Source: Pyrinomonadaceae bacterium MAG19_C2-C3 (lineage in GTDB: Bacteria; Acidobacteriota; Blastocatellia; Pyrinomonadales; Pyrinomonadaceae). From it: a stretch of 64,000 nucleotides of DNA. This document shows positions 43,298-53,557 of the stretch, in pieces (positions within the stretch are counted from its first letter, which is position 1; each line of letters opens with the position of its first letter). Position numbers and translations under genes: made by a program. The notes beneath the pieces were generated by a model that worked only from the letters and a program-made list of their open reading frames with translations, made no database searches and was not told the origin of the DNA. The stretch spans positions 46,795 to 110,794 of the forward strand of contig JANDLT010000007.1 in assembly GCA_024330265.1 (NCBI GenBank), in the 5' to 3' direction.

Positions 43298-45283
43298 ATG
43301 GCGACCATAAATCAACGTCAAACGATTAAGTTATGTACGCTCATTATCGTTTCAATGATGGCGACGGCGTGCGCGTCGGCTGGAGCGGAAGATAAATACT
43401 TCGGCAAAATCGCGCCGCCTAAAGGTCAGGTGTTGCGCTACATCACGGGTGCTGAACCGGAAACCATTGACCCGCACACGATGACCGGACAACCCGAATC
43501 GCGCATTGCCGCCGCCCTGTTCGATGGTCTGGTCGAGTATGACGAGAAAGGTGTGAACCCGATTCCGTCGCTTGCCCAGCGTTGGCAACCGAACGAGAAC
43601 GGAACAATCTGGACGTTCTATCTGCGCCGCGACGCGCGTTGGACTGACGGCACGCCGCTTAACGCTCACGACGTAGTTTATTCATGGCGGCGCGGTGCTT
43701 CGCCGGAACTCGCCGCCACATATGCGAACTTTATGTACGTCGTCAAAAACGGGCAAGCTTATAACGCGCAATCGGCTTTCGTGCGCGATGCGGCGACCGG
43801 AAAGTATGCGACTGAAAGTGATTTGGAACGGGCGGGCAAAGACGGAGCGGTAAACTTTACAGGCGATGTCCCCGTGCGTTTTGACCAACCAAACGAAACG
43901 CAAACTCAAGCCCCAATTCAAGCCGCCGCCCAAACGACAACGCAAACTAAAAGCGAAAAGTATTTATTTGTTCCCGCCGATGAATCACTGCGCGCCAAAC
44001 TTCTCGCGGGCGACGCGGCGAAGAAGACACCTGCCAAACCCGAACTGGCGCGCTTCACCGAAGGCAAAGAATTTGTCCCGGTCACGAAAGAATATGTTGG
44101 CGTCAAAGCCCTCGACGATTACACATTGCAAGTCACGCTCGAAGGTCCGACCGCGTATTTTACGAAGATGATTCTGCATCAATTCTTTCGCCCCGTGCCG
44201 CGTCAGGCAATCGAAAAGCACGGCGATAAACTTTGGATTAAACCGGGCAACATCGTTTCTTCCGGCGGCTTTCGTATGGTTTCTTGGAATCCTTACGACA
44301 AGATTATTGTTGAGCGCAACCCGTTTCACTGGGACGCGGAGAATACGCTGCTCGACCGCATCGTGTTTCCTTCCGTCGAAGAATTGACGACCGCGATGAA
44401 CCTGTACAAGTCGGGCGAAGTTGACGCGACGCAGAGCAACGAAGTTCCCGTACCGTGGCGCAATCAACTTTTCAAAACCAAGAAAGATTACGTCGCCGGA
44501 CCTGCGCTGTATGTTGAATTTTTGGCAATCAAAACAACGATGCCGCCATTTAATGACGCGCGCGTGCGGCGCGCTTTGTCGTTGGCGATTGACCGTCGTG
44601 TTCTGGCTGACCGCGCTCCGGGTCAACTCGGCGCGATTTCGATGTCGCCGCCGATGGACGGTTACGACCCGCCGCAAGGGACTGACTTTAAGCCGGACGA
44701 AGCCCGCCGCTTGCTTGCCGAAGCGGGTTTTCCTGACGGCAAAGGCTTTCCCGAATTTGAAATTGTCTATAACACGAACGAAAACAACAAAGCACTTTAT
44801 GAAATCGTGCAAGCGATGCTCAAGCGCGAATTGGGCATCAAGGTTGAACTGACGAACCAAGAATTTCGCACCTATCTCGTCAACACGCGGGCATCTGCGC
44901 TCAACTACAAAGGCTTATCGCGTCACGGTTGGGTAGCCGATTACGCCGACCCGAATGCGTTTCTCGAATTGCTGCTTTCCACTTCCGAAAACAATCACAC
45001 CGGATGGAAAGACCCGAAATATGATGCGATGTTGCTTGCCGCCAACGCCGAAACAAACCTTCCGCTTCGCATCGAAAAACTTCGCCAAGCCGATGCCTAC
45101 GCGATGAGGGAACAGCCCATGATTCCGTTGACCGTTAAGCCGCTGGCGTGGGTTAGAAAACCCTACGTGCGCGGGATGAACGCGAATGTGCTTGACCAGC
45201 ATAATTGGCGGCGCGTTTCGATTGACCATGATTGGCAGGCGAGTTTGAAAGCTTCCGATTCGGCGGCGCAATCAAAAAAATAA
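43298..45283 (+). CDS. Oligopeptide-binding lipoprotein of an ABC transporter (second copy)
   Basis: This is a second OppA/DppA-type solute-binding protein. The ATG at 43298 gives 661 residues with a lipobox around C25 (M-M-A-T-A-C). Family blocks include E-P-E-T-I-D-P-H, F-D-G-L-V-E-Y-D, W-T-F-Y-L-R-R-D-A-R-W-T-D-G and A-L-S-L-A-I-D-R-R. A Gln/Thr-rich insert lies at about 195-225. It is directly followed by the two permease genes, so it is the likely binding protein of this transporter. It is similar to the protein encoded at 40681 and may be its duplicate. Confidence 0.93.
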   Translation: MATINQRQTIKLCTLIIVSMMATACASAGAEDKYFGKIAPPKGQVLRYITGAEPETIDPHTMTGQPESRIAAALFDGLVEYDEKGVNPIPSLAQRWQPNENGTIWTFYLRRDARWTDGTPLNAHDVVYSWRRGASPELAATYANFMYVVKNGQAYNAQSAFVRDAATGKYATESDLERAGKDGAVNFTGDVPVRFDQPNETQTQAPIQAAAQTTTQTKSEKYLFVPADESLRAKLLAGDAAKKTPAKPELARFTEGKEFVPVTKEYVGVKALDDYTLQVTLEGPTAYFTKMILHQFFRPVPRQAIEKHGDKLWIKPGNIVSSGGFRMVSWNPYDKIIVERNPFHWDAENTLLDRIVFPSVEELTTAMNLYKSGEVDATQSNEVPVPWRNQLFKTKKDYVAGPALYVEFLAIKTTMPPFNDARVRRALSLAIDRRVLADRAPGQLGAISMSPPMDGYDPPQGTDFKPDEARRLLAEAGFPDGKGFPEFEIVYNTNENNKALYEIVQAMLKRELGIKVELTNQEFRTYLVNTRASALNYKGLSRHGWVADYADPNAFLELLLSTSENNHTGWKDPKYDAMLLAANAETNLPLRIEKLRQADAYAMREQPMIPLTVKPLAWVRKPYVRGMNANVLDQHNWRRVSIDHDWQASLKASDSAAQSKK

Positions 45284-45309
45284 AGTCACGTTAAAAGAGA
45301 GAACTCACA

Positions 45310-46254
45310 ATGTTCAGTTTCATCGTTCGTCGCTTGCTCGTGATTCTGCCGATGGTGTTGATTGTCATCACAATTGCGTGGGCGTTGATTCGTCTTGCTC
45401 CCGGCGATTTTTACGCGACGGAAAGAGGATTGCCGCCCGCCGTCGAGAAGAACATTCGTGCTAAATATGGGCTTGATGATGCTTGGTATATTCAGTACGG
45501 AAAGTTGATGCGCCAACTCGCGGTGCTTGATTTCGGTTTCTCGCGCAAATATCAAGAGCAAACCGTCAACGAGATTTTGCGGCGCACGTTGCCCGTTTCA
45601 ATCTGGGTTGGGTTGAGCGCGTATCTCATCGCGTTGGTTTTAGGATTGACGTTCGGGACAATCGCCGCACTGCGGCAAAACTCCGCGCTCGATTATTCTT
45701 CGATGGCGGCGGCGATGCTCGGTATCAGTATGCCGAATTTCGTTTTGGGTCCTATCTTAGTTTTGGTGTTCGCGTTGACGTTGTTCTGGCTGCCGCCCGG
45801 ACGTTGGGAATGGGTGGAAGTCGGCGGCATATATTTACCGAACATCAAATATCTCATCCTGCCCGCGATTACTTTGTCCGCCGTTTATATGGCGTACATC
45901 GCGCGGCTGACGCGCGCCGGGATGTTGGAAGTCCTACGCAAAGACTACATACGCACCGCTCGCGCCAAAGGCTTGAGCGAACGTCAAGTCGTCTTTCGTC
46001 ACGCCTTGCGCGGCGGCATCCTTCCGGTTGTGAGTTACACGGGACCCGCGCTCGCTTTCCTTGTCGCGGGTACGGTCGTCGTTGAGCGCGTGTTCGCGTT
46101 GCCGGGTTTGGGGAACTACTTCATCAATGCCGCGCTTAATCGTGACGCGCCGTTGCTCTTAGGCATCACGGCGTTTATCGCCATTGTCGTGCTTGTCTTC
46201 AATCTTCTGGTTGACATCGCATACGCTTATATTGACCCGCGCATACGATATTAA
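45310..46254 (+). CDS. oppB: Oligopeptide ABC transporter permease, OppB/DppB type
   Basis: This is one half of the membrane channel. The 314 residues hold six hydrophobic segments. The coupling-helix (EAA) region reads Y-I-R-T-A-R-A-K-G-L-S-E-R-Q-V-V-F-R-H-A-L-R near residues 217-238. The N-terminal F-I-V-R-R-L-L-V-I-L-P and the R-L-A-P-G-D-F block are typical of OppB/DppB. AGAGAGAAC precedes the ATG. The name Opp rather than Dpp is by convention; substrate length cannot be read. Confidence 0.94.
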   Translation: MFSFIVRRLLVILPMVLIVITIAWALIRLAPGDFYATERGLPPAVEKNIRAKYGLDDAWYIQYGKLMRQLAVLDFGFSRKYQEQTVNEILRRTLPVSIWVGLSAYLIALVLGLTFGTIAALRQNSALDYSSMAAAMLGISMPNFVLGPILVLVFALTLFWLPPGRWEWVEVGGIYLPNIKYLILPAITLSAVYMAYIARLTRAGMLEVLRKDYIRTARAKGLSERQVVFRHALRGGILPVVSYTGPALAFLVAGTVVVERVFALPGLGNYFINAALNRDAPLLLGITAFIAIVVLVFNLLVDIAYAYIDPRIRY

Positions 46255-46315
46255 GGAATTGATTCATCGGTTCATTGACTCAATGACTGAATGAAGCAAT
46301 GGGAAGTTAAAAGTC

Positions 46316-47362
46316 ATGCCTGACCTACCTGATACCACTTCATCGCGCACAGAAGAAACGACGCTGCCCGCGCCTTCCGAAGCCGTCGCCACAAACGAAA
46401 TCAATTTGCCGGAAGCGATGGCTGCCGACCAGCTTTATGGGACTGCGCCGCCCGCAGATTCAATCGGACAGGAAACGACGGGCGGCTATCTCGAAGGCAC
46501 AAGCCTCTGGCGCGATGCGTGGAAGCGCTTGAAGAAAAACAAATTGGCGATGGTGGGCGGCGTCGTCACGCTCATCATCATCTTCGCTTCGCTTTTTGGA
46601 CCTTACATAGTCAAAGCATATAACGGCTTCGATTACGCGACGATTCCGGCGGAGCGTGAACTCATCGAAGCGAGACCGCCGAGTTTATTGCACCCGATGG
46701 GGACTGACCCGCAAGGGCGCGACATTCTCGCGCGTGTGTTGTACGGCGGCAGAATCAGTTTGATGGTCGGTATCATCTCGACGTTCGTTTCACTTCTTAT
46801 CGGCGTCACCTACGGCAGCGTCGCGGGTTATCTCGGCGGGCGCATAGACAGCGTGATGATGCGCGTCGTTGATGTGCTGTTTGCGATTCCATACATGATG
46901 CTCGTCATCGTCTTGCTGGCACTGTTCGAGAAATCTTTATTCCTGCTTTTCGCCGCGCTCGGTGCGGTGTCGTGGTTGACGATGGCGCGCATCGTGCGCG
47001 GACAAGTCTTATCACTCAAGCATCAAGAATTTGTCGAAGCCGCGCGCTCAATCGGTGTGCCGACATGGAAGATAATCTTGCGGCATCTCGTACCGAACAC
47101 GCTAAGTCCGGTTATCGTTTATGCGACGCTGACCGTTCCGAGTGTGATGTTGCAGGAAGCCTTCTTGAGCTATTTGGGATTGGGCGTGCAAGCACCGCTT
47201 TCGTCGTGGGGTACGCTCGCGTCCGAAGGCGCGCAGAACATCGCCATCTTTCCATGGATGATGATTTTTCCCGGCGTCGTGATGGCACTGACGTTGTTCT
47301 CCTTGAACTTCGTCGGCGACGGTTTGCGCGACGCGCTCGACCCGCAAATGAGAAAAAGCTAA
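46316..47362 (+). CDS. oppC: Oligopeptide ABC transporter permease, OppC/DppC type
   Basis: This is the second channel subunit. A polar extension of about 60 residues precedes the family core W-R-D-A-W-K-R-L-K-K-N-K. H-P-M-G-T-D-P-Q-G-R-D-I-L-A-R follows, which is diagnostic for OppC/DppC. The coupling helix is F-V-E-A-A-R-S-I-G-V. At 348 residues it is long because of the N-terminal extension. It ends 339 bases before oppD, and the gap is filled with palindromes. Confidence 0.94.
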   Translation: MPDLPDTTSSRTEETTLPAPSEAVATNEINLPEAMAADQLYGTAPPADSIGQETTGGYLEGTSLWRDAWKRLKKNKLAMVGGVVTLIIIFASLFGPYIVKAYNGFDYATIPAERELIEARPPSLLHPMGTDPQGRDILARVLYGGRISLMVGIISTFVSLLIGVTYGSVAGYLGGRIDSVMMRVVDVLFAIPYMMLVIVLLALFEKSLFLLFAALGAVSWLTMARIVRGQVLSLKHQEFVEAARSIGVPTWKIILRHLVPNTLSPVIVYATLTVPSVMLQEAFLSYLGLGVQAPLSSWGTLASEGAQNIAIFPWMMIFPGVVMALTLFSLNFVGDGLRDALDPQMRKS

Positions 47363-47701
47363 GAAGAATTGATTCATTGATTCATCGGCTCATTGACTCA
47401 ATGAAAAGCGGAACGTCTTTAATGAAACGCCTTTCAGCCGCGTTCACGCGGCTTTCCGCGAAGCGGTACTTAGACCAGCCGTTCGACGGCTGGGGACGAT
47501 TGCCAACCAAGTTCATCAGCCCGTTTCCAACGGGCTTTCGCCTGCGGCTTGAGCCGTTCGGTCGCTGTGGCTGAAGCCGGAAGAGAAGGACGTTAAAACG
47601 CCCTTGCACATTTATTGACTGCTTACCCATCGCTCAAAGCGATGGTCTATGCGCCCTTCGGGAAAGCCGTCTGAAGACGGCTGAGTAGTTACAATGAATC
47701 A
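47363..47701. other. Palindrome-filled spacer between oppC and oppD
   Basis: The spacer has no gene. Perfect short hairpins occur at 47436-47453 (7 bp), 47475-47493 (8 bp), 47518-47536 (8 bp) and 47665-47682 (8 bp); most carry AGCC/GGCT at the stem ends. It is bounded by inverted copies of ATTGATTCATTGATTCAT (from 47369) and its complement near 47694-47711. The right copy covers the oppD start codon. A similar heptamer-like stretch lies in the oppB-oppC gap (46259-46300). Confidence 0.8.
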
Positions 47702-48811
47702 ATGAATCAATCTTCACAAACGCTTTTATCGGTCAACAATCTTGCCACCCACTTCGCCACCGAAGAGGGAATTATCCGCGCGGTTGATGGCGTCAGTTTT
47801 GAACTCAAACGCGGCGAGACACTCGGCATCGTCGGTGAGTCGGGTTCGGGTAAATCGGTGACGAATCTTTCGATTTTAAGATTGATTCCCGAACCGCCCG
47901 GACGCATCGCGGGCGGCGAAGTCATCTTCAACGGGCAAGACCTTTACGCGCTCACGAATGAAGAGATGCGACGGATTCGCGGGCGGCGGATTGCGATGAT
48001 TTTTCAAGACCCGATGACATCGCTTAATCCGTTTATGCGAATCTCGAAGCAGTTGATGGAAATCACGCGGCTTCATCTCGGCTATTCAAAATCGCAGGCT
48101 TACGAACACGCCGTCTCGATGCTCGAACTCGTCGGGATTCCCGATGCGCGGGCGCGTGTTGATTCTTACCCGCACGAATTTTCCGGCGGGATGCGTCAGC
48201 GTGTGATGATTGCGATGGCTCTCTCATGCGAACCGGAACTGCTTATCGCAGATGAACCGACGACGGCTTTAGATGTCACGATTCAAGCGCAGATTCTCGA
48301 ACTCATCAAAGACCTTAAACGCAAAACCGGAACGAGCGTCATTCTCATCACGCATGATTTGGGCGTCGTCGCGGGAATGACCGACCACATCATCGTGATG
48401 TACGCCGGACGAATTTTTGAACAGGCACGCACACTTGATTTGTTTCGCGCTCCGGCGAACCCGTACACGAAAGGCTTGTTGCGTTCCGTCCCTGACCCGA
48501 CTTCCGAACAGGGCGAGTTGTATCAGATACCGGGCTTGCCGCCCGACCTTGCGAACCTGCCGAAAGGGTGTCCGTTCGCCGCACGATGTGAACGCGCCGA
48601 AGAAATCTGCGGGCGCGAGTATCCGCCGTTTGTCGAAGTCGCGCCTGACCATCATTCGCTGTGTCACTTCGCTATGGAAGTCTATGCGACATCAAAGCGC
48701 GAACGGGAATCACGAATCGCGGCTCCATCGGCAACGGGCAATGCCATACTTCCCGTCACGAATCAAACTTCACCTTCAAACACTTCGCTTGCAAACGAGA
48801 ATCTTCGATGA
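47702..48811 (+). CDS. oppD: Oligopeptide ABC transporter ATPase, OppD/DppD type
   Basis: This is the first ATPase of the peptide transporter. Walker A is G-E-S-G-S-G-K-S near residue 44, the signature is F-S-G-G-M-R-Q-R and Walker B is L-L-I-A-D-E-P-T. The C-terminal oligopeptide-transporter domain has the cysteine pattern [10 protein letters not shown] then C. At 369 residues it is longer than the core family because of a Ser/Thr/Asn-rich tail. The start ATG lies within a repeat and has no ribosome-binding site that I can see. The stop overlaps oppF (ATGA). Confidence 0.94.
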   Translation: MNQSSQTLLSVNNLATHFATEEGIIRAVDGVSFELKRGETLGIVGESGSGKSVTNLSILRLIPEPPGRIAGGEVIFNGQDLYALTNEEMRRIRGRRIAMIFQDPMTSLNPFMRISKQLMEITRLHLGYSKSQAYEHAVSMLELVGIPDARARVDSYPHEFSGGMRQRVMIAMALSCEPELLIADEPTTALDVTIQAQILELIKDLKRKTGTSVILITHDLGVVAGMTDHIIVMYAGRIFEQARTLDLFRAPANPYTKGLLRSVPDPTSEQGELYQIPGLPPDLANLPKGCPFAARCERAEEICGREYPPFVEVAPDHHSLCHFAMEVYATSKRERESRIAAPSATGNAILPVTNQTSPSNTSLANENLR

Positions 48812-49944
48812 ACCTTCAACCACAAGTTTCAAACGCGAATCCGCCATTGCCCGTTCACGCCCAAACAGATACAGGCGAAAACGCTTTGCTTTCGGTGCGC
48901 GATTTGAAAGTGCATTTCGACCTCGGCGGTGGCGGTGTGTTCGACAAGTTGACGGGCAAGGGTGAGCGGCGCGTGGTGAAGGCGGTGGACGGCGTTTCGT
49001 TTGAAATCAAGGCGGGCGAAACACTCGGACTCGTCGGTGAATCCGGTTGCGGTAAGTCAACTCTGGGACGTTCGATTTTGCGCTTGACCGAACCGACGGG
49101 CGGCGAAGTGATTTACAAAAACAAGAATCTCGCGCGGCTTTCGTCACGCGAAATGCGTCTTGAACGACGGCACTTGCAAATGATTTTCCAAGACCCTTAC
49201 GCCTCGCTCAACCCGCGCATGACGGTCGGGCAAATCATCTCCGAACCGATTGAAACTTTCGCGCTCGCACACGGGCAAGAGAAAGAACGCTCGGTGCGCG
49301 AGTTGATGGAGAAAGTCGGGTTGAGCGCGCGTTTCATCAAACGCTATCCGCACGAATTTTCCGGCGGGCAACGGCAACGCATCGGCATCGCCCGCGCCCT
49401 CGCCGTGAATCCCGATTTCATCGTCGCGGACGAACCTATTTCCGCACTCGACGTTTCGATTCAAGCTCAAATCATGAACTTGATGGACAAGTTACAGCGT
49501 GAGATGAACTTGACTTATCTTTTCATCTCGCACGATTTGCGCGCCGTGCGGCACGTTTCCGACCGCGTTGCCGTGATGTACTTGGGTAAAATCGTCGAAC
49601 TCGGAGCGGCGCGCGAAGTCTATGAAGAACCTTTGATGCCGTACACGAAGGCATTGATTTCCGCCGCTCCCGTGCCTGACCCGGAAAAGGAGGCGACGCG
49701 CCAACGCATCGTTTTACAGGGCGATGTGCCGTCGCCCATCAACCCGCCTTCCGGCTGTCGCTTTCACACGCGCTGCCCGTTCATGGTCGCCGAATGCAAA
49801 AGCGTCGAACCGTCTTTAGTCGAAATCCGCCCGCGACACTTCGCGGCGTGCATCCGCATCAGTCCCAGTGAACCACACATCGAAACGGTCGCGCCCGGTG
49901 CAACGCCCGGTCTTAATAACGTCAGTTCGATACAGAAGCAGTAA
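48808..49944 (+). CDS. oppF: Oligopeptide ABC transporter ATPase, OppF/DppF type
   Basis: This is the second ATPase, acting as a pair with OppD. The ATG at 48808 overlaps the oppD stop and gives 378 residues. Walker A is G-E-S-G-C-G-K-S, the signature F-S-G-G-Q-R-Q-R and Walker B F-I-V-A-D-E-P-I. The C-terminal cysteine pattern C-R-F-H-T-R-C-P-F then C is present. A 30-residue low-complexity N terminus precedes the domain. The longer ORF from 48661 lies wholly within oppD and is not used. Confidence 0.95.
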   Translation: MNLQPQVSNANPPLPVHAQTDTGENALLSVRDLKVHFDLGGGGVFDKLTGKGERRVVKAVDGVSFEIKAGETLGLVGESGCGKSTLGRSILRLTEPTGGEVIYKNKNLARLSSREMRLERRHLQMIFQDPYASLNPRMTVGQIISEPIETFALAHGQEKERSVRELMEKVGLSARFIKRYPHEFSGGQRQRIGIARALAVNPDFIVADEPISALDVSIQAQIMNLMDKLQREMNLTYLFISHDLRAVRHVSDRVAVMYLGKIVELGAAREVYEEPLMPYTKALISAAPVPDPEKEATRQRIVLQGDVPSPINPPSGCRFHTRCPFMVAECKSVEPSLVEIRPRHFAACIRISPSEPHIETVAPGATPGLNNVSSIQKQ

Positions 49945-50319
49945 AGTTTATCCACAAAACAACACGAAACGACACGAATCAAAGCCAGATTCCTTGAATG
50001 TTTTTATTCGTGTTGATTCGCATGCTTCGTGGATAAAATCCTTTTCACCGCGCTGAAATCGGGTTCGCATTCGTTATATTCTATTACTCACAACGCTCCC
50101 GAACTTAGAAGCGTGGTGCAAGTTTTAGCCGGTCGTGTGAAACTTGCCGCCCGGCAGTCTCACTGCCTATACTTGAGTTCAGCGAAAGTAATTGCAAGAA
50201 GCGTGCGGCTCGAAGGTGACGTTTATGTTCCACCGGGAAACTCTTGTATCGTTAGTCAGTTTAGATTTTTCGGACGCCTCTCACCGGCGTCACGTCAGAA
50301 TGTGTCTCTCTGCTCCGCG
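49945..50319. other. Spacer between oppF and the diguanylate cyclase
   Basis: An imperfect inverted repeat spans about 49947-50037: TTTATCCAC on the left pairs with GTGGATAAA on the right, and the inner parts ACACGAATC and ATTCGTGTTGATTCG also pair. It probably ends the opp transcript. The GTG at 50029 that opens the long diguanylate-cyclase frame lies inside its right arm, which argues against that start. I see no clear promoter in the rest. Confidence 0.6.
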
Positions 50320-52494
50320 ATGGATAACACGCAAGCCACCGATAGTGCCGCACACGAAACTTCCGCCGCTTCGATTATTTCTGAAGTCACGGAACTTCTA
50401 GCTACCGCCGCGCAGCACACCTCTGACATGGCATTGCTCGCCGTATCGGGTCAGCAACCGCCGTCTCTCGCACAAGTCAACCAGAACTCGTTTTGCCACG
50501 CGATACAATCTTCGCGCAGACACGCGCATTTATGCGAACCGTTTTGCGGGCAAGCTTTTTATCTGGCTTTAGAAAACGGTGACGCCGCGAGTTACCGATG
50601 CCACGCCGGATTTAATTGTCGTGTAGTACGCATCGCAACGCATCACGGACGACAAACCTCCGTCATCGTCGGACGTACTTTGACCGAAAGCGATGCGTAT
50701 CGAAAACTTGAACAACGCACACTTAACGGTGACTTGCGGGATTTGGCTTCCGCCGGACTGTTTGACCGGATTCACTTTCTGTCAAAACGTGATTACGAAA
50801 AAAACATTGAGCGCGTTATCGAAACATTGAAGGGTCACGGCAGCAGTAACATCACAAGCGGGCAAGAAGGCAGTATCGCTATGGAATCAGTTCCGCCGTC
50901 AAACATCGGGAATCTATCAGATGGCACTCCGTCCAACGGTGCAAAAGCATCTGCGCTTATCAGCACGACTGAAACGAGTGTTGCGCAACTTTTGCTGCCC
51001 ATCGGGATGACACTCAAGGAAGCGTGCAACTTGGTCACCGATGCTCTCGCCGGAACACACAACATCAAAGCCTTGCTGCTTGCCTTGCGGTTTGACGATG
51101 TGTTGGTCAGTGTCGCCGTGCGTGGTGATGACGCGAGTAAAACTTTTGCGATTGATCTGGAAGATTCACGATTGTTGCAAGCGGCGCAGAAAAACGAGTG
51201 GTTGAAAATCGGATATGTGAAAGATGATGCTCAACGCTTTTCAATCCGCTTCGTTTCGGCAGATGAAAAGAGTGTGGATGTAAAGAATGCGGAGAATGCC
51301 GCCCAACTATTTCCGCTTGTCGTCGGGAACGAAGTGCGTGGCGGATTGGTCATCGGTGACGTGCTTGATGACACGCAACAGCGCACGCTCGCCACGTTCT
51401 GTCACGAAATCGCCGTTCCGCTCGAAGTCTTGCGTTTGCGCGAAGAAGTCGGACGCCGCACACACCTCGAATTACACTTGAGCCGTCTCACCGAACATCT
51501 CAATCGCGTCGAACCGGATGATGCTTATTTCGCCGTTCTCCAACACTCAGCCGAACTCGTCGGAGCAGAGCGCAGTTCGTTGTTTCTATTCGATGAAGCC
51601 TCAAACGAATTGACGGGACGCGCCGCCTTAGGACCGCGCGCCGAACTCGCGCGTAATGCCCGTATACGTCTTGGCGACGGTGTTTCCGGCACGGTCTTAC
51701 GCGAAGGGCGTGCGCTCGTCGTGCGCGATGTGCGCGTTGAGACGACGGGACACGCGCCCGCACCGGCAGAGCATTCTTATAAAACCGATTCGTTTATCAG
51801 TATGCCGATTATCGTCGGCAGTCGTCGTGTCGGCGTGCTTAACGTCACGGATAAATTCGGCGGCGGATATTACAGCGACCTCGACCTAGACATGTTGCAA
51901 TCGCTCGCGCCGCAAATCGCGCTCGCCATTGACCGCGCCGAATGGCATCACAAAGCGTCGCAGTTTCGCAAACTCTCAATCACCGATTCACTGACGAATC
52001 TCCTAAATCGTCGTTACCTTGAAGAGCGACTTAGCGAAGAGGTCGAACGCTCGAAACGCCACGATTTTTCGATGTGTTTTATGATGATTGATATTGACGA
52101 CTTCAAACTCTATAACGACCGCAACGGTCATCAAGCGGGCGACCTCGCGCTTGAATTGACCGCGCAAAATCTGAAGTCCGCACTGCGCGCCGTCGACACC
52201 GCCGCGCGCTACGGCGGCGAAGAATTCAGCGTCCTATTACCGCAGACGACAATCGAAGAAGCCCAAATCATCGCCGAACGCATACGTCGCCGCGTCGAAC
52301 GCACGCGCTATCCGAACAGCGACCTTCAACCGCTCGGTGCGATTACGGTCAGCATCGGCATCTCGGCTTTCGCGCCCGGAGTTGAAACCTTAAAAGCCAT
52401 CATCAGCCACGCCGACCAAGCCCTCTACATCGCCAAGCATCTCGGCAAAAACCGTATCCACGTCGCTTCCTCAGCAGTAGGCAGTAAGCAGTAG
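50320..52494 (+). CDS. PocR-GAF-GGDEF diguanylate cyclase
   Basis: The protein makes cyclic di-GMP. From the ATG at 50320 it has 724 residues. Residues about 35-130 look like a PocR sensor domain (F-C-H-A-I with C-E-P-F-C-G and then C-H-A-G-F-N-C), which binds ligands or metal. A region at about 205-370 is poorly defined. A GAF domain lies at about 385-540, followed by a GGDEF domain with G-G-E-E-F at 632-636. The inhibitory site R-A-V-D lies 5 residues before it, so product feedback is likely. An earlier in-frame GTG at 50029 is doubtful. The last codons run into a heptamer repeat. Confidence 0.9.
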   Translation: MDNTQATDSAAHETSAASIISEVTELLATAAQHTSDMALLAVSGQQPPSLAQVNQNSFCHAIQSSRRHAHLCEPFCGQAFYLALENGDAASYRCHAGFNCRVVRIATHHGRQTSVIVGRTLTESDAYRKLEQRTLNGDLRDLASAGLFDRIHFLSKRDYEKNIERVIETLKGHGSSNITSGQEGSIAMESVPPSNIGNLSDGTPSNGAKASALISTTETSVAQLLLPIGMTLKEACNLVTDALAGTHNIKALLLALRFDDVLVSVAVRGDDASKTFAIDLEDSRLLQAAQKNEWLKIGYVKDDAQRFSIRFVSADEKSVDVKNAENAAQLFPLVVGNEVRGGLVIGDVLDDTQQRTLATFCHEIAVPLEVLRLREEVGRRTHLELHLSRLTEHLNRVEPDDAYFAVLQHSAELVGAERSSLFLFDEASNELTGRAALGPRAELARNARIRLGDGVSGTVLREGRALVVRDVRVETTGHAPAPAEHSYKTDSFISMPIIVGSRRVGVLNVTDKFGGGYYSDLDLDMLQSLAPQIALAIDRAEWHHKASQFRKLSITDSLTNLLNRRYLEERLSEEVERSKRHDFSMCFMMIDIDDFKLYNDRNGHQAGDLALELTAQNLKSALRAVDTAARYGGEEFSVLLPQTTIEEAQIIAERIRRRVERTRYPNSDLQPLGAITVSIGISAFAPGVETLKAIISHADQALYIAKHLGKNRIHVASSAVGSKQ

Positions 52495-52622
52495 GCAGAG
52501 GGCAGTAGGCAGTAGGCAGAGGGCAGTAGGCAGATAAAAGAGGGTGAGTAAATCTTATTGATACTCGCCCTCTTCCTGCCTTTGGATTTAACTGCCTACT
52601 GCCTACTGCCCTCTGCCTACTG
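52474..52622. repeat. Inverted GCAGTAG heptamer arrays and terminator between convergent genes
   Basis: Heptamers GCAGTAG, GCAGTAA, GCAGTAG, GCAGAGG and so on run from 52474 to 52534. Their complements lie at 52591-52622. Between them is an inner hairpin of about 12 bp with one mismatch (AGAGGGTGAGTA at 52539-52550 and TACTCGCCCTCT at 52562-52573). The left arm overlaps the last codons of the diguanylate cyclase. The right arm ends 3 bases before the stop of the convergent FHA gene. It probably ends both messages. Confidence 0.9.
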
Positions 52623-52625
52623 TTC

Positions 52626-53468
52626 CTACGGTTGTATCCGCAATGTAAAACTGCATATCCCGATTTTCTGGTCGGGTGAGACGGGAGTCGGTTCTTCGCG
52701 TGAGGCTTCGCTTCCGGCGACGAGTGTCGGGTTGCGCCCTTTCGATGTCAGCCAGTAACGATTGTGCGCGTCGCGCGTCAGAACGGCGTGGATGCGACTG
52801 ACTTCCGGGTCGCCTTTAATCGGTACGTCAACCGGAATCGCCTGTGAGCCGCGCCCGATGGTGACCTCTTCTTTGGTGACGGGAACGACGGCTTGACGAA
52901 CACCGCCATGCCAGACTTCGATTGAGTAGAGCGTCGCGGGTCGGGCGCGTACTTGCGTCACTTCGCCTTCGGACGATGAGTCCTCGTTTGATGAAGGTTG
53001 AGTGGCGGCGGCGGTCGGCGTCTGGGTCATGCGCGGCATCACCATCGTGTTGCTGGTTTCGGTTTCGTCCCACACTGGTTGAACGCGGAACTCGCCTTTT
53101 TGCAATGTGCCGTCAACGCGCAGTTCGACGGCAAAGGATTTCGTGGCAAGCTGCGTGTGTCCGGCGAGTTCGCGGGCGCGGTCTGATAGAACATGAAACA
53201 AGCCCTGTTCAAGCCCGCGCCGTTTTTCGCCGCGCCATTCCTTATCGTCTTCGGCACTAAGATAAACGATGTATTCGCGCGGAATGAATGTTTGTCCGCC
53301 GGGCGGCGTGAACATTTCGCGCTGCATCACGACTTCGACTTCGCGTGCGATACGCACCAAAAATTCTTCCCACACGCGACGCGGTTGCACCCGTTCGTCA
53401 ACGCTCGCCAACGGGTCTTGAGCTTCAACGCCGTCAACCCAACGGCGAATGGATTCGAGTAGTCCCAC
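52626..53468 (-). CDS. FHA-domain protein, FhaA-like
   Basis: The C-terminal 95 residues form an FHA domain, the phosphothreonine reader, with V-T-I-G-R-G-S near residue 206 and [11 protein letters not shown]. The N-terminal part (about 1-130) is a helical/beta region opening [11 protein letters not shown], similar in layout to the DUF3662 part of actinobacterial FhaA. A Thr/Ser/Pro linker separates the two and contains possible phosphorylation sites such as T-Q-T-P-T-A. It lies 89 bases downstream of a Ser/Thr kinase gene, its probable partner. Confidence 0.87.
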   Translation of the reverse strand: MGLLESIRRWVDGVEAQDPLASVDERVQPRRVWEEFLVRIAREVEVVMQREMFTPPGGQTFIPREYIVYLSAEDDKEWRGEKRRGLEQGLFHVLSDRARELAGHTQLATKSFAVELRVDGTLQKGEFRVQPVWDETETSNTMVMPRMTQTPTAAATQPSSNEDSSSEGEVTQVRARPATLYSIEVWHGGVRQAVVPVTKEEVTIGRGSQAIPVDVPIKGDPEVSRIHAVLTRDAHNRYWLTSKGRNPTLVAGSEASREEPTPVSPDQKIGICSFTLRIQP

Positions 53469-53557
53469 TCTGATTATTAAACCTCTCTGACGCTTAATCC
53501 CGCGCTTATGGGAAATGTAAAAACGATTTTTAAGACTTGATGCGACTTAATGTCAGG

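Noticed and set aside
46972..47574. 200-residue plus-strand ORF across the oppC end
   Set aside because: It is an out-of-frame shadow of oppC that continues into hairpin repeats.
50029..50319. Longer start of the diguanylate cyclase at 50029
   Set aside because: The GTG lies in an inverted-repeat arm and the extra 97 residues show no domain; kept only as an alternative.
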